Assembly (NCBI GenBank): GCA_030452365.1
Contig: JAKDMK010000023.1
Coordinates: 1-13,414 of the forward strand
Source of the DNA: Nitrococcus sp.
GTDB taxonomy: Bacteria; Pseudomonadota; Gammaproteobacteria; Nitrococcales; Nitrococcaceae
Direction of reading: 5' to 3'
Length of the DNA: 13,414 nt
Part shown: in pieces, positions 6,342-13,414 of the stretch
Layout: each line of letters starts with the position of its first letter
How positions within the stretch are numbered: position 1 is the first letter of the stretch
Position numbers and translations under genes: made by a program
The notes under the pieces: model-generated
Databases searched by the model: none
Told to the model about the DNA's origin: nothing
Seen by the model: the letters and a program-made list of their open reading frames with translations, nothing else

Positions 6342-7291
6342 GTGGTTGTCTCGATCTGCTCGGGTTTGCGGCGCTCCTCGGCTGGCCGCTCGAGCATGCG
6401 CACGAACAGCTCCTCTAGCCGATTGGATTTATTCTTCATGCTCACGACCTGCACGTTGCGCTCCGCGAGCCGGGCGAATAGCTCGTTCAGGCTCTGATCC
6501 GAGCGGACCTCCACCTCGAGACAGGAATCATCTACCGGCATGAGGTGAAAATCCTCAATGACCGGTACTTCGGCGAGGTCTCCCTGGATATCGAGGAGAA
6601 AGCTTTGCGCCGTGAGCTGGCGCAGTAAGGATCGCACATCAGTATTTTCGATTATTTGCCCCCGATCGATAATGGCGATATTGCGGCAGAGCGATTCCGC
6701 TTCCTCCAGATAGTGGGTGCTGAGGATAATTGTTGTGCCCTCCGTGTTGATCCGGCGCAGAAAGGTCCACATCGATCGGCGTACCTCGATATCGACCCCG
6801 GCGCTTGGCTCATCTAAAATCAGCAAGCGTGGCTGATGAATCAGCGCGCGGGCAATCATGAGCCGGCGTTTCATGCCCCCGGAGAGGGTGCGGGATACGC
6901 TGTTGCGACGGCTCCACAGGCCGAGCTCGCTGAGATAGCGCTCGGCGCGCTCATGCGCCGTGCGCCGGTTGATTCCATAGAAGCCCGCTTGGTTCAAAAT
7001 GATCTGGTTGACTGTCTCGAAGCCGTTGAAATTAAATTCCTGCGGCACGAGCCCCAACACTGACTTGGCTTCCCAGGGCTCACGGTCGACGGGGTGGCCA
7101 AATACCTCCGCGCTGCCGCAAGTCTTACGCACCAGAGAGCTGACAATACCGATGATCGTGGATTTGCCGGCTCCGTTGGGTCCGAGCAAGCCGAAGAACT
7201 CCCCCTCATCGACCTCTAGATCCACATCGCGCAAGGCAACGACACCGCCCGCATAAACCTTGTTCAGCCGTTTGAGGGAAAGGGCTTTCAT
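6338..7291 (-). CDS. yadG: ABC transporter ATP-binding protein, YadG family
   Basis: This is the 317-aa ATPase of the exporter. Walker A is GPNGAGKS (residues 37-44), the Q-loop is LVPQEFNFN with Gln84, the signature is LSGGM (136-140), Walker B is LLILDEP (156-162) and the switch His is His193 in STHYLEEAE. The helical region and the C-terminal SMKNKSNRLEELFV segment (284-297) follow E. coli YadG closely. The frame is open upstream to 7420, but the start was set at ATG 7291 because homology begins there (MKALSLKRLNKVYAGGV) and the extension would cover the predicted promoter. The ribosome site is weak. It is divergent from carA and first in a two-gene operon with the permease. Confidence 0.94.
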   Translation of the reverse strand: MKALSLKRLNKVYAGGVVALRDVDLEVDEGEFFGLLGPNGAGKSTIIGIVSSLVRKTCGSAEVFGHPVDREPWEAKSVLGLVPQEFNFNGFETVNQIILNQAGFYGINRRTAHERAERYLSELGLWSRRNSVSRTLSGGMKRRLMIARALIHQPRLLILDEPSAGVDIEVRRSMWTFLRRINTEGTTIILSTHYLEEAESLCRNIAIIDRGQIIENTDVRSLLRQLTAQSFLLDIQGDLAEVPVIEDFHLMPVDDSCLEVEVRSDQSLNELFARLAERNVQVVSMKNKSNRLEELFVRMLERPAEERRKPEQIETTT

Positions 7292-7356
7292 GGGTGCTGA
7301 TTCACCGCGAGTAACGAATAGGAGGAGACTGGCGGACGGCCAGCGTAGGAGTTGAT

Positions 7357-7385
7357 ATACTAGCCGTAGGGTTTGGGTGGGACAA
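7357..7385 (-). promoter_or_regulatory. Candidate sigma70 promoter for the ABC exporter operon
   Basis: On the minus strand, TTGTCC (plus 7385-7380) and TAGTAT (plus 7362-7357) are separated by exactly 17 nt, each matching consensus at 4 of 6 positions. Transcription would start near 7350 and leave a leader of about 60 nt before the ATG at 7291. It lies back to back with the candidate carA promoter, about 30 bp apart. This is a pattern match only. Confidence 0.4.
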
Positions 7386-7413
7386 GTCGATGCCGGCGTC
7401 AGCAGCTGTTTGA

Positions 7414-7443
7414 TAGACACTCACCGGAGTGCCGACGTACAAT
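7414..7443 (+). promoter_or_regulatory. Candidate carA promoter with operator-like palindrome in its spacer
   Basis: TAGACA (7414-7419, 5 of 6) and TACAAT (7438-7443, 5 of 6) are 18 nt apart, a good sigma70 promoter on the plus strand. Transcription would begin near 7450, giving a leader of about 90 nt before carA. A perfect palindrome CACTC-ACCG-GAGTG (7418-7431) starts in the -35 and lies in the spacer, where a bound repressor would block polymerase. It does not match the ArgR or PurR consensus as I know them. Confidence 0.5.
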
Positions 7444-7487
7444 TGTCACCTGCTCTTTAATTGGTGTTCAAACTCCTGGAATCAAGT

Positions 7488-7519
7488 CGGGAGGGTATCT
7501 CATGATCCCTCCCGTTTTT
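7488..7519 (+). terminator. Intrinsic terminator in the carA leader (attenuator candidate)
   Basis: CGGGAGGG (7488-7495) and CCCTCCCG (7507-7514) are perfect 8-bp reverse complements around an 11-nt loop, and TTTTT (7515-7519) follows at once. This is a textbook rho-independent terminator on the plus strand, placed only 20 nt before the carA start. The upstream gene is divergent, so the hairpin does not serve to end an upstream plus-strand gene seen here. The likely role is attenuation of carAB. The 3' arm CCCTCC (7507-7512) is also complementary to the carA ribosome site GGAGGG (7530-7535). Confidence 0.8.
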
Positions 7520-7570
7520 GTGAGCTCTCGGAGGGTCATTGGACAGGCCTGCGATCATCGCACTCGATGA
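7502..7570 (+). CDS. Possible 22-codon leader peptide overlapping the carA start
   Basis: An ATG at 7502 lies in the terminator loop and is preceded by GGGAGGG (7489-7495) with an ideal 6-nt spacing. The frame runs 22 codons to a TGA at 7568-7570, out of frame with carA and across its first codons. The peptide begins [12 protein letters not shown] ribosome starting here would cover both terminator arms and prevent the hairpin. A short leader peptide with attenuation has been described for carA of Pseudomonas, from memory. Translation of this one is inference. Confidence 0.35.
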   Translation: MIPPVFVSSRRVIGQACDHRTR

Positions 7571-8711
7571 CGGCACTGTGCTTCGCGGCCGAGCCATCGG
7601 TGTCGAAGGGCACGCGGTCGGGGAAGTCTGCTTCAACACGGCTTTGACCGGATACCAGGAAATCTGTACTGATCCCTCTTATGTTCGTCAGCTCGTAACC
7701 CTGACTTGCCCGCACATCGGCAATGTCGGTGGCAACCCGCTCGATAGTGAATCGGACGGCGTTAAGCTAGCAGGTCTCCTGGTTCGGGACGTGCCGCCGC
7801 GGATCAGCAATTGGCGTGCCCGCGAGACTCTGCAAGACTACCTCGAACGCAACGACGTGGTGGCTATTGCCGGCATCGACACTCGACGGCTCACGCGCCA
7901 TCTGCGCGAGCAGGGAGCGCGCAACGGCTGCATCATGACCGGTGACATCGACGCGCAGAACGCGATTGCGCTGGCGCGGTCATTCCCCGGATTGCAGGGC
8001 ATGGATCTCGCCGCGGTGGTTACGACGCAGCAGGCTTATGAATGGCGGCTTGGCAGTTGGTCATTGACGCACGCAGAGCGCGAGCCGCTGGCACGTGGAG
8101 ATGACGAGCTGCCTTGGCGCGTAGTCGCCTATGACTACGGCATCAAGCGCAATATACTGCGCCGGCTGGTCGACCATGGGTGCCGGGTCAGCGTGGTTCC
8201 AGCCAAAACGCCTGCAGCCGAGGTGCTTGCGCTGCACCCCCACGGTGTCTTTCTCTCCAATGGGCCAGGAGATCCGCAGCCCTGTGGTTACGCCATCGAC
8301 GCCATCCGCGAGCTATTGGCGGCTGGAATACCGATTTTTGGTATATGCCTTGGCCATCAGCTGCTTGGGCTTGCATGCGGGGCGCGCACGGTCAAGATGA
8401 AATTTGGCCATCATGGAGCCAACCATCCGGTGCTGGAGGTGGCTTCCGGCCGAGTCCTGATTTCCGCGCAGAATCACGGCTTCGCAGTGGATGAATCGAC
8501 CCTACCAACGAACGTGCAAGTCACCTATCGCTCGCTCTTCGACGGCTCGCTGGAGGGCATGCGTTTACGCGATCACCCGGCATTCGGATTCCAGGGACAT
8601 CCGGAGGCAAGCCCGGGACCGCACGACCTCTCAGGGCTGTATCAGCACTTCGTGGACCTGATGGCGGCAGCGCAACCGGGTCTGGCTAGGCAGAGGGGCG
8701 GGAATAACTGA
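7539..8711 (+). CDS. carA: Carbamoyl-phosphate synthase small subunit (glutaminase)
   Basis: The 390-aa subunit hydrolyses glutamine and passes ammonia through a tunnel to CarB, the first step of pyrimidine and arginine synthesis. The N-terminal CPSase domain (about residues 1-150) carries [15 protein letters not shown] (28-42). The class I glutamine amidotransferase domain has LSNGPGDP (239-246), the nucleophile Cys270 in GICLGHQ, and His354 with Glu356 in FQGHPE. These correspond to E. coli Cys269, His353 and Glu355. The start is TTG at 7539: an in-frame TGA at 7521-7523 rules out anything upstream, GGAGGG (7530-7535) provides the ribosome site 3 nt away (tight spacing), and [13 protein letters not shown] is a normal N-terminus. 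The carB start follows 19 nt after the stop. A rare start and a leader terminator suggest restrained, regulated expression. Confidence 0.97.
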   Translation: MDRPAIIALDDGTVLRGRAIGVEGHAVGEVCFNTALTGYQEICTDPSYVRQLVTLTCPHIGNVGGNPLDSESDGVKLAGLLVRDVPPRISNWRARETLQDYLERNDVVAIAGIDTRRLTRHLREQGARNGCIMTGDIDAQNAIALARSFPGLQGMDLAAVVTTQQAYEWRLGSWSLTHAEREPLARGDDELPWRVVAYDYGIKRNILRRLVDHGCRVSVVPAKTPAAEVLALHPHGVFLSNGPGDPQPCGYAIDAIRELLAAGIPIFGICLGHQLLGLACGARTVKMKFGHHGANHPVLEVASGRVLISAQNHGFAVDESTLPTNVQVTYRSLFDGSLEGMRLRDHPAFGFQGHPEASPGPHDLSGLYQHFVDLMAAAQPGLARQRGGNN

Positions 8712-8730
8712 GGCTGCGGCGAGCAAAACG

Positions 8731-11700
8731 ATGCCAAAGCGGACCGATATCGACAGCATTCTCATTATCGGCGCGGGCCCGATCGTGATCGGTCAGGCTT
8801 GCGAGTTCGACTACTCGGGCGTGCAGGCTTGCAAGGCGCTGCGTGAGGAAGGCTATCGGGTGGTGCTGGTCAATTCCAATCCAGCCACGATCATGACCGA
8901 TCCACAGATGGCCGATCGGGTCTATATCGAGCCGATCGACTGGCGCACCGTTGCCAGCGTGATCGCGCGCGAGCGACCTGACGCACTGTTGCCCACAATG
9001 GGTGGCCAAACGGCGCTCAACTGTGCCTTGGATCTCGCCAAGCATGGCGTGCTCGAGGAATACGGTGTGGAGATGATCGGCGCCCGGCAAGCGGCGATCG
9101 ACAAGGCCGAAGACCGCGAAGCGTTTCGCACCGCGATGACCAATATCGGTTTGCTCACACCCCGCGCCCATATCGCCCATAGCCGGGAGCAAGCGCTGCA
9201 GGTTCAAGAGCAGATCGGATTCCCGACCATCATTCGGCCGTCGTTTACCCTCGGGGGGAGTGGTGGCGGCATTGCCTATAATCGCGAGGAGCTCTGCGAG
9301 ATCGTCGAACGCGGTCTGGATCTCTCGCCCACCAACGAGGTGTTGCTGGAGGAGTCCGTGCTCGGGTGGAAGGAGTACGAGCTCGAGGTGATACGGGATC
9401 ACGCCGATAATTGCATCATCATCTGCTCGATCGAGAACCTAGACCCTATGGGTATCCATACGGGTGACTCTATAACCGTAGCGCCGGCGCAGACTTTGAC
9501 CGACAAGGAGTACCAGCTCATGCGTGATGCCGCCATTGCGGTGCTGCGCGAGATCGGTGTGGAAACCGGGGGCTCTAACGTGCAATTCGCGGTCAACCCA
9601 GAAAATGGTCAGATGGTTGTCATCGAGATGAATCCCCGCGTCTCTCGCTCCTCGGCTTTGGCCTCCAAAGCGACCGGCTTCCCGATTGCCAGGGTGGCGG
9701 CCAAGCTCGCGGTCGGCTACACCTTGGATGAGCTGCGCAACGAAATCACCGGCGGCGCGATGCCGGCTTCTTTCGAACCCACCATCGACTATGTTGTGAC
9801 CAAAATTCCGCGCTTTACCTTCGAGAAGTTCCCGAAGGCGCAGCCCGTGCTTACTACCCAGATGAAATCGGTGGGGGAGGTTATGGCCATCGGGCGCACC
9901 TTTCAGGAATCCCTGCAGAAGGCGCTGCGGAGTCTGGAGAATGGCCTGGAGGGCTTGGACGAGCGAGCCGACCTTGGACGCGAGGACGTTCATGCCCAGA
10001 TCATCAACGAGCTTCGGGTTGCCGGGCCGGAGCGAATTCTCTGGATCGGCGATGCTTTTCGGGCCCGCTATTCGGTAGAGCGCGTGCATGAGCTCAGTGC
10101 GATAGATCCCTGGTTTTTGGCGCAGATCGAAGAGCTGATCGAGATAGAGGCAAGCGTGCGGGGGCAGGGTGAGAGGGCTCTGGAACGGGCAAGCCTGTTC
10201 GCGCTCAAACAGCGTGGATTCTCCGATGGCCGGCTCGCAAAGCTGCTCGGACTCGCCGAAGCCGAGGTACGCCAACGCCGTCACGCCCTTGCCATCCGCC
10301 CGGTTTATAAGCGAGTGGACTCGTGTGCCGCGGAATTCGCGGCCAGCACCGCCTACCTTTACTCCACCTACGAGGATGATTGCGAGGCCAACCCCACGCA
10401 GCGCAAGAAAATCATCGTGCTCGGCGGTGGACCCAATCGCATCGGTCAGGGCATCGAGTTTGATTATTGTTGCGTGCATGCCGCGCTTGCGATGCGCGAG
10501 GATGGCTATGAAAGCATCATGGTGAACTGCAATCCGGAGACGGTCTCTACCGACTACGACACATCCGATCGGCTCTACTTCGAGCCATTAACCTTGGAAG
10601 ACGTGATCGAGATCGTGGAGAAGGAACAGCCCATCGGCGTCATCGTCCAATACGGCGGACAGACCCCGCTGAAGCTGGCGCGCGCGCTGGAGGCCCACGG
10701 AACGCCCATCATCGGTACGTCGCCGGAGTGCATCGATTTGGCCGAGGATCGGGAGCGTTTTCAGCACTTGATCAGCCAACTCGGCTTGCAGCAGACACCG
10801 AATCGTTCGGCGTTCGCGATTGAGCAGGCGCTGGAGCTGGCGCGCCAGATCGGTTACCCGTTGGTGGTGCGCCCGTCTTATGTGCTCGGTGGCCGGGCCA
10901 TGGAGATCGTCTACGAGGAGGGGGATCTGCTGCAGTACATGCGTGAAGCGGTGAAGGTCTCGCCTGAGGCGCCCGTGCTGCTGGATCGATTTCTCGACGA
11001 CGCTGTCGAGGTAGACGTAGATGTTATTTGCGACGGGCGCGATGTGCTCATCGGCGCCATCATGGAGCATATCGAGCAGGCTGGTGTGCACTCAGGCGAC
11101 TCAGCCTGCTCCCTGCCCGTCTATACCCTTTCGGCGGAGATGTGCGATCGGCTGCGCGATCAAGCGCGCATGATCGCGGTCAAGCTGGGCGTAGTCGGCC
11201 TGATGAATGCGCAATTTGCCCTCAAGGAGGACAACATCTACGTCCTCGAGGTCAATCCCCGGGCATCCCGTACCGTACCGTTCGTCTCCAAGGCGACCGG
11301 GCTGCCCCTTGCGAAGATCGCTGCCCGCTGCATGGTAGGCTGTGGGCTTGCTGAACAAGGCTATACCCAGGAAGTGATTCCGACCTACTATTCGGTTAAG
11401 GAAGCGGTATTCCCATTCATCAAGTTTCCAGGAGTGGACCCGATTCTGGGGCCGGAAATGAAGTCCACCGGCGAAGTAATGGGCATCGGCCCGTCGTTCG
11501 GAGAAGCATACGCTAAGTCACAGTTGGCGGCGGGGGTGAGTTTGCCCCGCGGTGGCTGCGTCTTCGTCAGCGTGCGCGATACGGATAAGCGGCCCCTTGT
11601 CGGGCTGGCCAGAGACCTTATCCGGCGCGGATTTCGTTTGCTCGCTACCGGTGGCACCGGGCGCGCACTGCTTGCGGCGGGACTTGACTGCGAGCTGATC

Positions 11701-11952
11701 AATAAGGTTACCGAGGGGCGTCCACATATCGTGGATGCCATTAAGAACGACAGCGTTGATCTAATAATCAATACGACGGAGGGCAGGCAGGCCATCGCCG
11801 ATTCCTTCTCCATCCGACGCGAGGCGTTGCAGCACAAGGTGTGTTACACGACGACGATCGCCGGCGCGTGGGCAACCATACAGGCGTTGGATTACTTGGA
11901 TTCGGGCGCGGTGAGCTCACTGCAGGAGCTTTACCAGGAGGCGAGGGCATGA
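8731..11952 (+). CDS. carB: Carbamoyl-phosphate synthase large subunit
   Basis: The 1073 aa match the E. coli length exactly. There are two homologous ATP-grasp halves. The first phosphorylates bicarbonate, with Arg129, Arg169 and Glu215 all at E. coli positions and [10 protein letters not shown] at 88-97. The second phosphorylates carbamate, with [16 protein letters not shown] at its start and [15 protein letters not shown] in its ATP site. An oligomerisation domain lies between. The last approximately 138 residues are the MGS-like allosteric domain. Its effector-site motifs remain: ATGGT for E. coli [15 protein letters not shown] and [11 protein letters not shown] inhibition and IMP/ornithine control are therefore plausible. 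The stop codon overlaps the greA start by 4 nt (ATGA), so greA is translationally coupled. No truncation or frameshift is seen. Confidence 0.98.
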   Translation: MPKRTDIDSILIIGAGPIVIGQACEFDYSGVQACKALREEGYRVVLVNSNPATIMTDPQMADRVYIEPIDWRTVASVIARERPDALLPTMGGQTALNCALDLAKHGVLEEYGVEMIGARQAAIDKAEDREAFRTAMTNIGLLTPRAHIAHSREQALQVQEQIGFPTIIRPSFTLGGSGGGIAYNREELCEIVERGLDLSPTNEVLLEESVLGWKEYELEVIRDHADNCIIICSIENLDPMGIHTGDSITVAPAQTLTDKEYQLMRDAAIAVLREIGVETGGSNVQFAVNPENGQMVVIEMNPRVSRSSALASKATGFPIARVAAKLAVGYTLDELRNEITGGAMPASFEPTIDYVVTKIPRFTFEKFPKAQPVLTTQMKSVGEVMAIGRTFQESLQKALRSLENGLEGLDERADLGREDVHAQIINELRVAGPERILWIGDAFRARYSVERVHELSAIDPWFLAQIEELIEIEASVRGQGERALERASLFALKQRGFSDGRLAKLLGLAEAEVRQRRHALAIRPVYKRVDSCAAEFAASTAYLYSTYEDDCEANPTQRKKIIVLGGGPNRIGQGIEFDYCCVHAALAMREDGYESIMVNCNPETVSTDYDTSDRLYFEPLTLEDVIEIVEKEQPIGVIVQYGGQTPLKLARALEAHGTPIIGTSPECIDLAEDRERFQHLISQLGLQQTPNRSAFAIEQALELARQIGYPLVVRPSYVLGGRAMEIVYEEGDLLQYMREAVKVSPEAPVLLDRFLDDAVEVDVDVICDGRDVLIGAIMEHIEQAGVHSGDSACSLPVYTLSAEMCDRLRDQARMIAVKLGVVGLMNAQFALKEDNIYVLEVNPRASRTVPFVSKATGLPLAKIAARCMVGCGLAEQGYTQEVIPTYYSVKEAVFPFIKFPGVDPILGPEMKSTGEVMGIGPSFGEAYAKSQLAAGVSLPRGGCVFVSVRDTDKRPLVGLARDLIRRGFRLLATGGTGRALLAAGLDCELINKVTEGRPHIVDAIKNDSVDLIINTTEGRQAIADSFSIRREALQHKVCYTTTIAGAWATIQALDYLDSGAVSSLQELYQEARA

Positions 11953-12425
11953 GCAAGAGACCACTGACCGTGCGTGGTGCCCAGATGCTCACGGAGGAGT
12001 TGGCGCGGCTCAAGACCCAGGACAGACCCAGAATCATTCTGGCGATTGCCGAGGCGCGAGCACACGGAGATCTCAAGGAGAATGCGGAATACCATGCTGC
12101 ACGGGAGCAACAGAGCTTACTTGAGGGACGTATTGCCGAGATCGAAGAGACGCTTGCCAATGCTCAGATTATCGACGTGCGCACTCTTTCGGCCGATGGT
12201 AAGGTGGTATTCGGGGTAACGGTCGTGCTGGCCGAAGAGAGCAGCGGCGATGAAATGACTTACCAGATCGTCGGTGAGGACGAGGCGGATATCAAGTGCG
12301 GCAAAGTCTCGATCCACTCGCCCATCGCGCGCGCTCTGATCGGCAAGCAAGAAGGCGAGATCGTGGAGGTGCAAGCCCCGGCCGGAAATCGGTGCTATGA
12401 AATCGTCCAGGTTCGCTACGAGTAG
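11949..12425 (+). CDS. greA: Transcription elongation factor GreA
   Basis: The 158-aa protein has the same length as E. coli GreA. It enters the secondary channel of RNA polymerase and stimulates cleavage of backtracked transcripts. The N-terminal coiled coil spans about residues 8-75, with the catalytic tip Asp41 and Glu44 in [17 protein letters not shown] exactly at the E. coli positions. The C-terminal FKBP-like domain contains VVFGVTVVL and [12 protein letters not shown], with [10 protein letters not shown] following. The frame is open further upstream inside carB, but ATG 11949 is chosen because it gives [14 protein letters not shown] and overlaps the carB stop by 4 nt. Position after carB is common in gammaproteobacteria. 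Confidence 0.98.
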   Translation: MSKRPLTVRGAQMLTEELARLKTQDRPRIILAIAEARAHGDLKENAEYHAAREQQSLLEGRIAEIEETLANAQIIDVRTLSADGKVVFGVTVVLAEESSGDEMTYQIVGEDEADIKCGKVSIHSPIARALIGKQEGEIVEVQAPAGNRCYEIVQVRYE

Positions 12426-12440
12426 GGAGAACGACGGCGT

Positions 12441-12725
12441 ATGGGGCCCATTGCAGCGCGCAGTATCAGGTTAACTGCGTTTGATCCGGTTAAGCTCGAT
12501 CTGGCGGTGATGGTCTTGGTTGCGATGGGCGTCGTGCTGGTGATCGCCCGGCTCGATGCCCCGCGCTGGGCTGAACTATTAGTTCTGGCGGCAGTCGGAA
12601 TGGGTAGTGGGGCCTGGATTGTGTTTCGCACGCATCGCGTGGCGAGTAGATACAGGGCTCACGCGTTGGAGTCCGACACAGAGTGCAGGAGTGGGGGTGA
12701 TGAGCTCCAGCCAAAGCAGCCATAG
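12441..12725 (+). CDS. Small two-helix membrane protein between greA and rlmE
   Basis: I do not recognise this 94-aa protein. It has a basic N-terminus, two hydrophobic segments at about residues 20-37 and 45-62 separated by a short turn with RLDAPRW, and a polar tail from about residue 63. This suggests an inner-membrane hairpin with both ends in the cytoplasm. An AGGGAG ribosome site (12424-12429) lies 11 nt before ATG 12441 and overlaps the greA stop. Its last 26 nt overlap the rlmE start, and the rlmE ribosome site lies within it, which suggests operon membership and translational coupling. In E. coli relatives this interval holds yhbY on the opposite strand; no such gene is seen here. 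It is probably a real gene; function unknown. Confidence 0.65.
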   Translation: MGPIAARSIRLTAFDPVKLDLAVMVLVAMGVVLVIARLDAPRWAELLVLAAVGMGSGAWIVFRTHRVASRYRAHALESDTECRSGGDELQPKQP

Positions 12726-13329
12726 GTGGTTGAAAGCACATCTGAACGATCCGAGTGTACGGCGCGCGCATAATCAAGGCTATCGTTCGCGCGCGGTGTA
12801 TAAGCTCCTGGAAATCGATCGGCGCGATCGGTTACTGCACCTAGGCATGACGGTAGTCGACCTGGGCGCGGCCCCGGGTAGCTGGAGCCAGTACTGCGTC
12901 GAGCGCCTCGGTACGGCGGGACGGGTGATCGCGTTGGATGTGCTGCCCATGGCTGCGTTACCTGGTGTGGAAGTGATCCAGTCCGATTTATGCGACGATA
13001 AGGCGATCGCTCGCCTACTAAATCGCCTGCAAGGTTGCCCGGCGCAGCTTGTGTTATCGGATATGGCACCCAATATCTCAGGTTTGGCGGCTATCGATCA
13101 GCCCCGCGCCATGCGCTTGGCCGAGAATGCGTTGGAGCTCGCATGCCAAGTTCTCGCTTGCGATGGCAGCTTCTTGGTTAAGGGATTCCAAGGTGAGGGG
13201 CTAGACGACTACGTACGAAGGTTGCGCGAGCGCTTCCGCAAAGTTGTTATCCGCAAGCCAAAGGCCTCGCGAGCGCGTTCTCGTGAAGTCTATCTGTTGG
13301 CCCGTCATACGGTCTGTAGTAAGATTTGA
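12700..13329 (+). CDS. rlmE: 23S rRNA 2'-O-methyltransferase RlmE (FtsJ/RrmJ)
   Basis: This methylates the 2'-OH of U2552 in the A loop of 23S rRNA, a late step in 50S assembly. The Rossmann fold has the SAM site VVDLGAAPGSWSQ (residues 52-64). The catalytic residues are Lys35, Asp121 (SDMAPN), Lys161 (VKGFQGEG) and Glu196 (SREVY), each three less than E. coli Lys38, Asp124, Lys164 and Glu199. ATG 12700 gives 209 aa, the E. coli length, with AGGAG (12687-12691) 8 nt upstream. A GTG at 12607 in the same frame would add an unlikely extension through the preceding ORF, and a GTG at 12697 is adjacent. It is followed by ftsH, as in most relatives. Confidence 0.97.
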   Translation: MSSSQSSHRWLKAHLNDPSVRRAHNQGYRSRAVYKLLEIDRRDRLLHLGMTVVDLGAAPGSWSQYCVERLGTAGRVIALDVLPMAALPGVEVIQSDLCDDKAIARLLNRLQGCPAQLVLSDMAPNISGLAAIDQPRAMRLAENALELACQVLACDGSFLVKGFQGEGLDDYVRRLRERFRKVVIRKPKASRARSREVYLLARHTVCSKI

Positions 13330-13386
13330 TTAGGGTTCCACCCACGTCCGGCGTAGCTGGCGAAAAATTGACCGAGGTGTTTAGCC

Positions 13387-13414
13387 TTGAATGACATGGC
13401 GAAAAATCTGATCC
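13387..13414 (+). CDS. ftsH: ATP-dependent zinc metalloprotease FtsH, first codons only
   Basis: Only nine codons are in the window. They read (L/M)NDMAKNLI, and E. coli FtsH begins MAKNLI with longer versions known in relatives that begin MND. The rlmE-ftsH order agrees. Two starts are possible. TTG 13387 has GAGGTG (13374-13379) at a 7-nt spacing. ATG 13396, which gives MAKNLI, would put that site 16 nt away. TTG 13387 is therefore preferred. The protein is the membrane-anchored AAA+ protease that degrades misfolded membrane and regulatory proteins. The gene continues beyond the window. Confidence 0.8.

Noticed and set aside
7461..7480. T-loop-like TTCAAAC that might mark a tRNA
   Set aside because: The flanking 5-nt segments do not pair, and no acceptor stem, anticodon arm or CCA-side partner is present.
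9439..10479. 346-codon minus-strand frame inside carB
   Set aside because: It lies entirely antisense to a full-length, highly conserved carB and shows no protein motif; it reflects codon bias of the sense gene.
1..13414. CRISPR array, phage genes, toxin-antitoxin or defence system
   Set aside because: No regularly spaced direct repeats, integrase, phage structural gene or known defence domain was found on either strand.

Overview
The window reads as a chromosomal housekeeping segment from a gammaproteobacterium of moderately high GC content. Three things support this. The order ffs-dnaX-ybaB-recR is a typical gammaproteobacterial cluster, as is carA-carB-greA-rlmE-ftsH. The proteins look closest to their E. 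coli counterparts: CarB is 1073 aa, GreA 158 aa, RlmE 209 aa and YbaB 109 aa, the E. coli lengths as I recall them. The H-NS protein is the short BpH3/XrvA-like type, which hints at a lineage outside the Enterobacterales, but I cannot name a genus.

Layout. Positions 1-355 hold no confident gene but contain an 89-bp imperfect palindrome and a second hairpin. An unrecognised acidic, Trp-rich 150-aa protein follows at 356-808. A J-domain protein with one membrane segment (1074-1619) runs into the 4.5S signal-recognition-particle RNA (about 1612-1721). Next comes the DNA polymerase III clamp-loader/recombination operon dnaX-ybaB-recR (1791-4425). A gene-poor stretch (4426-5161) carries a large hairpin and a 144-bp MITE-like element with 15-bp terminal inverted repeats and a nested inverted pair of REP-like palindromes. 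An H-NS gene (5162-5476) converges on a YadG/YadH-type ABC exporter pair on the minus strand (7291 down to 5544). A divergent promoter region (about 7292-7538) separates the exporter from carAB-greA-orf94-rlmE, which runs to 13329. The first codons of ftsH appear at 13387.

How the genes work together. The left cluster makes the replication clamp loader and recombination mediator. The right cluster makes carbamoyl phosphate for arginine and pyrimidine synthesis and then transcription and ribosome-maturation factors, with start/stop overlaps (carB/greA 4 nt, orf94/rlmE 26 nt) suggesting co-translation.

No dramatic novel system is visible. The best leads are the carA leader, where an intrinsic terminator hairpin, a leader ORF with a well-placed Shine-Dalgarno and the carA ribosome site share complementary sequence; the MITE-like element; the left-edge palindrome; and the small two-helix membrane protein that sits where yhbY usually lies. 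The carA region has no dapB immediately upstream, unlike the common dapB-carA-carB order.
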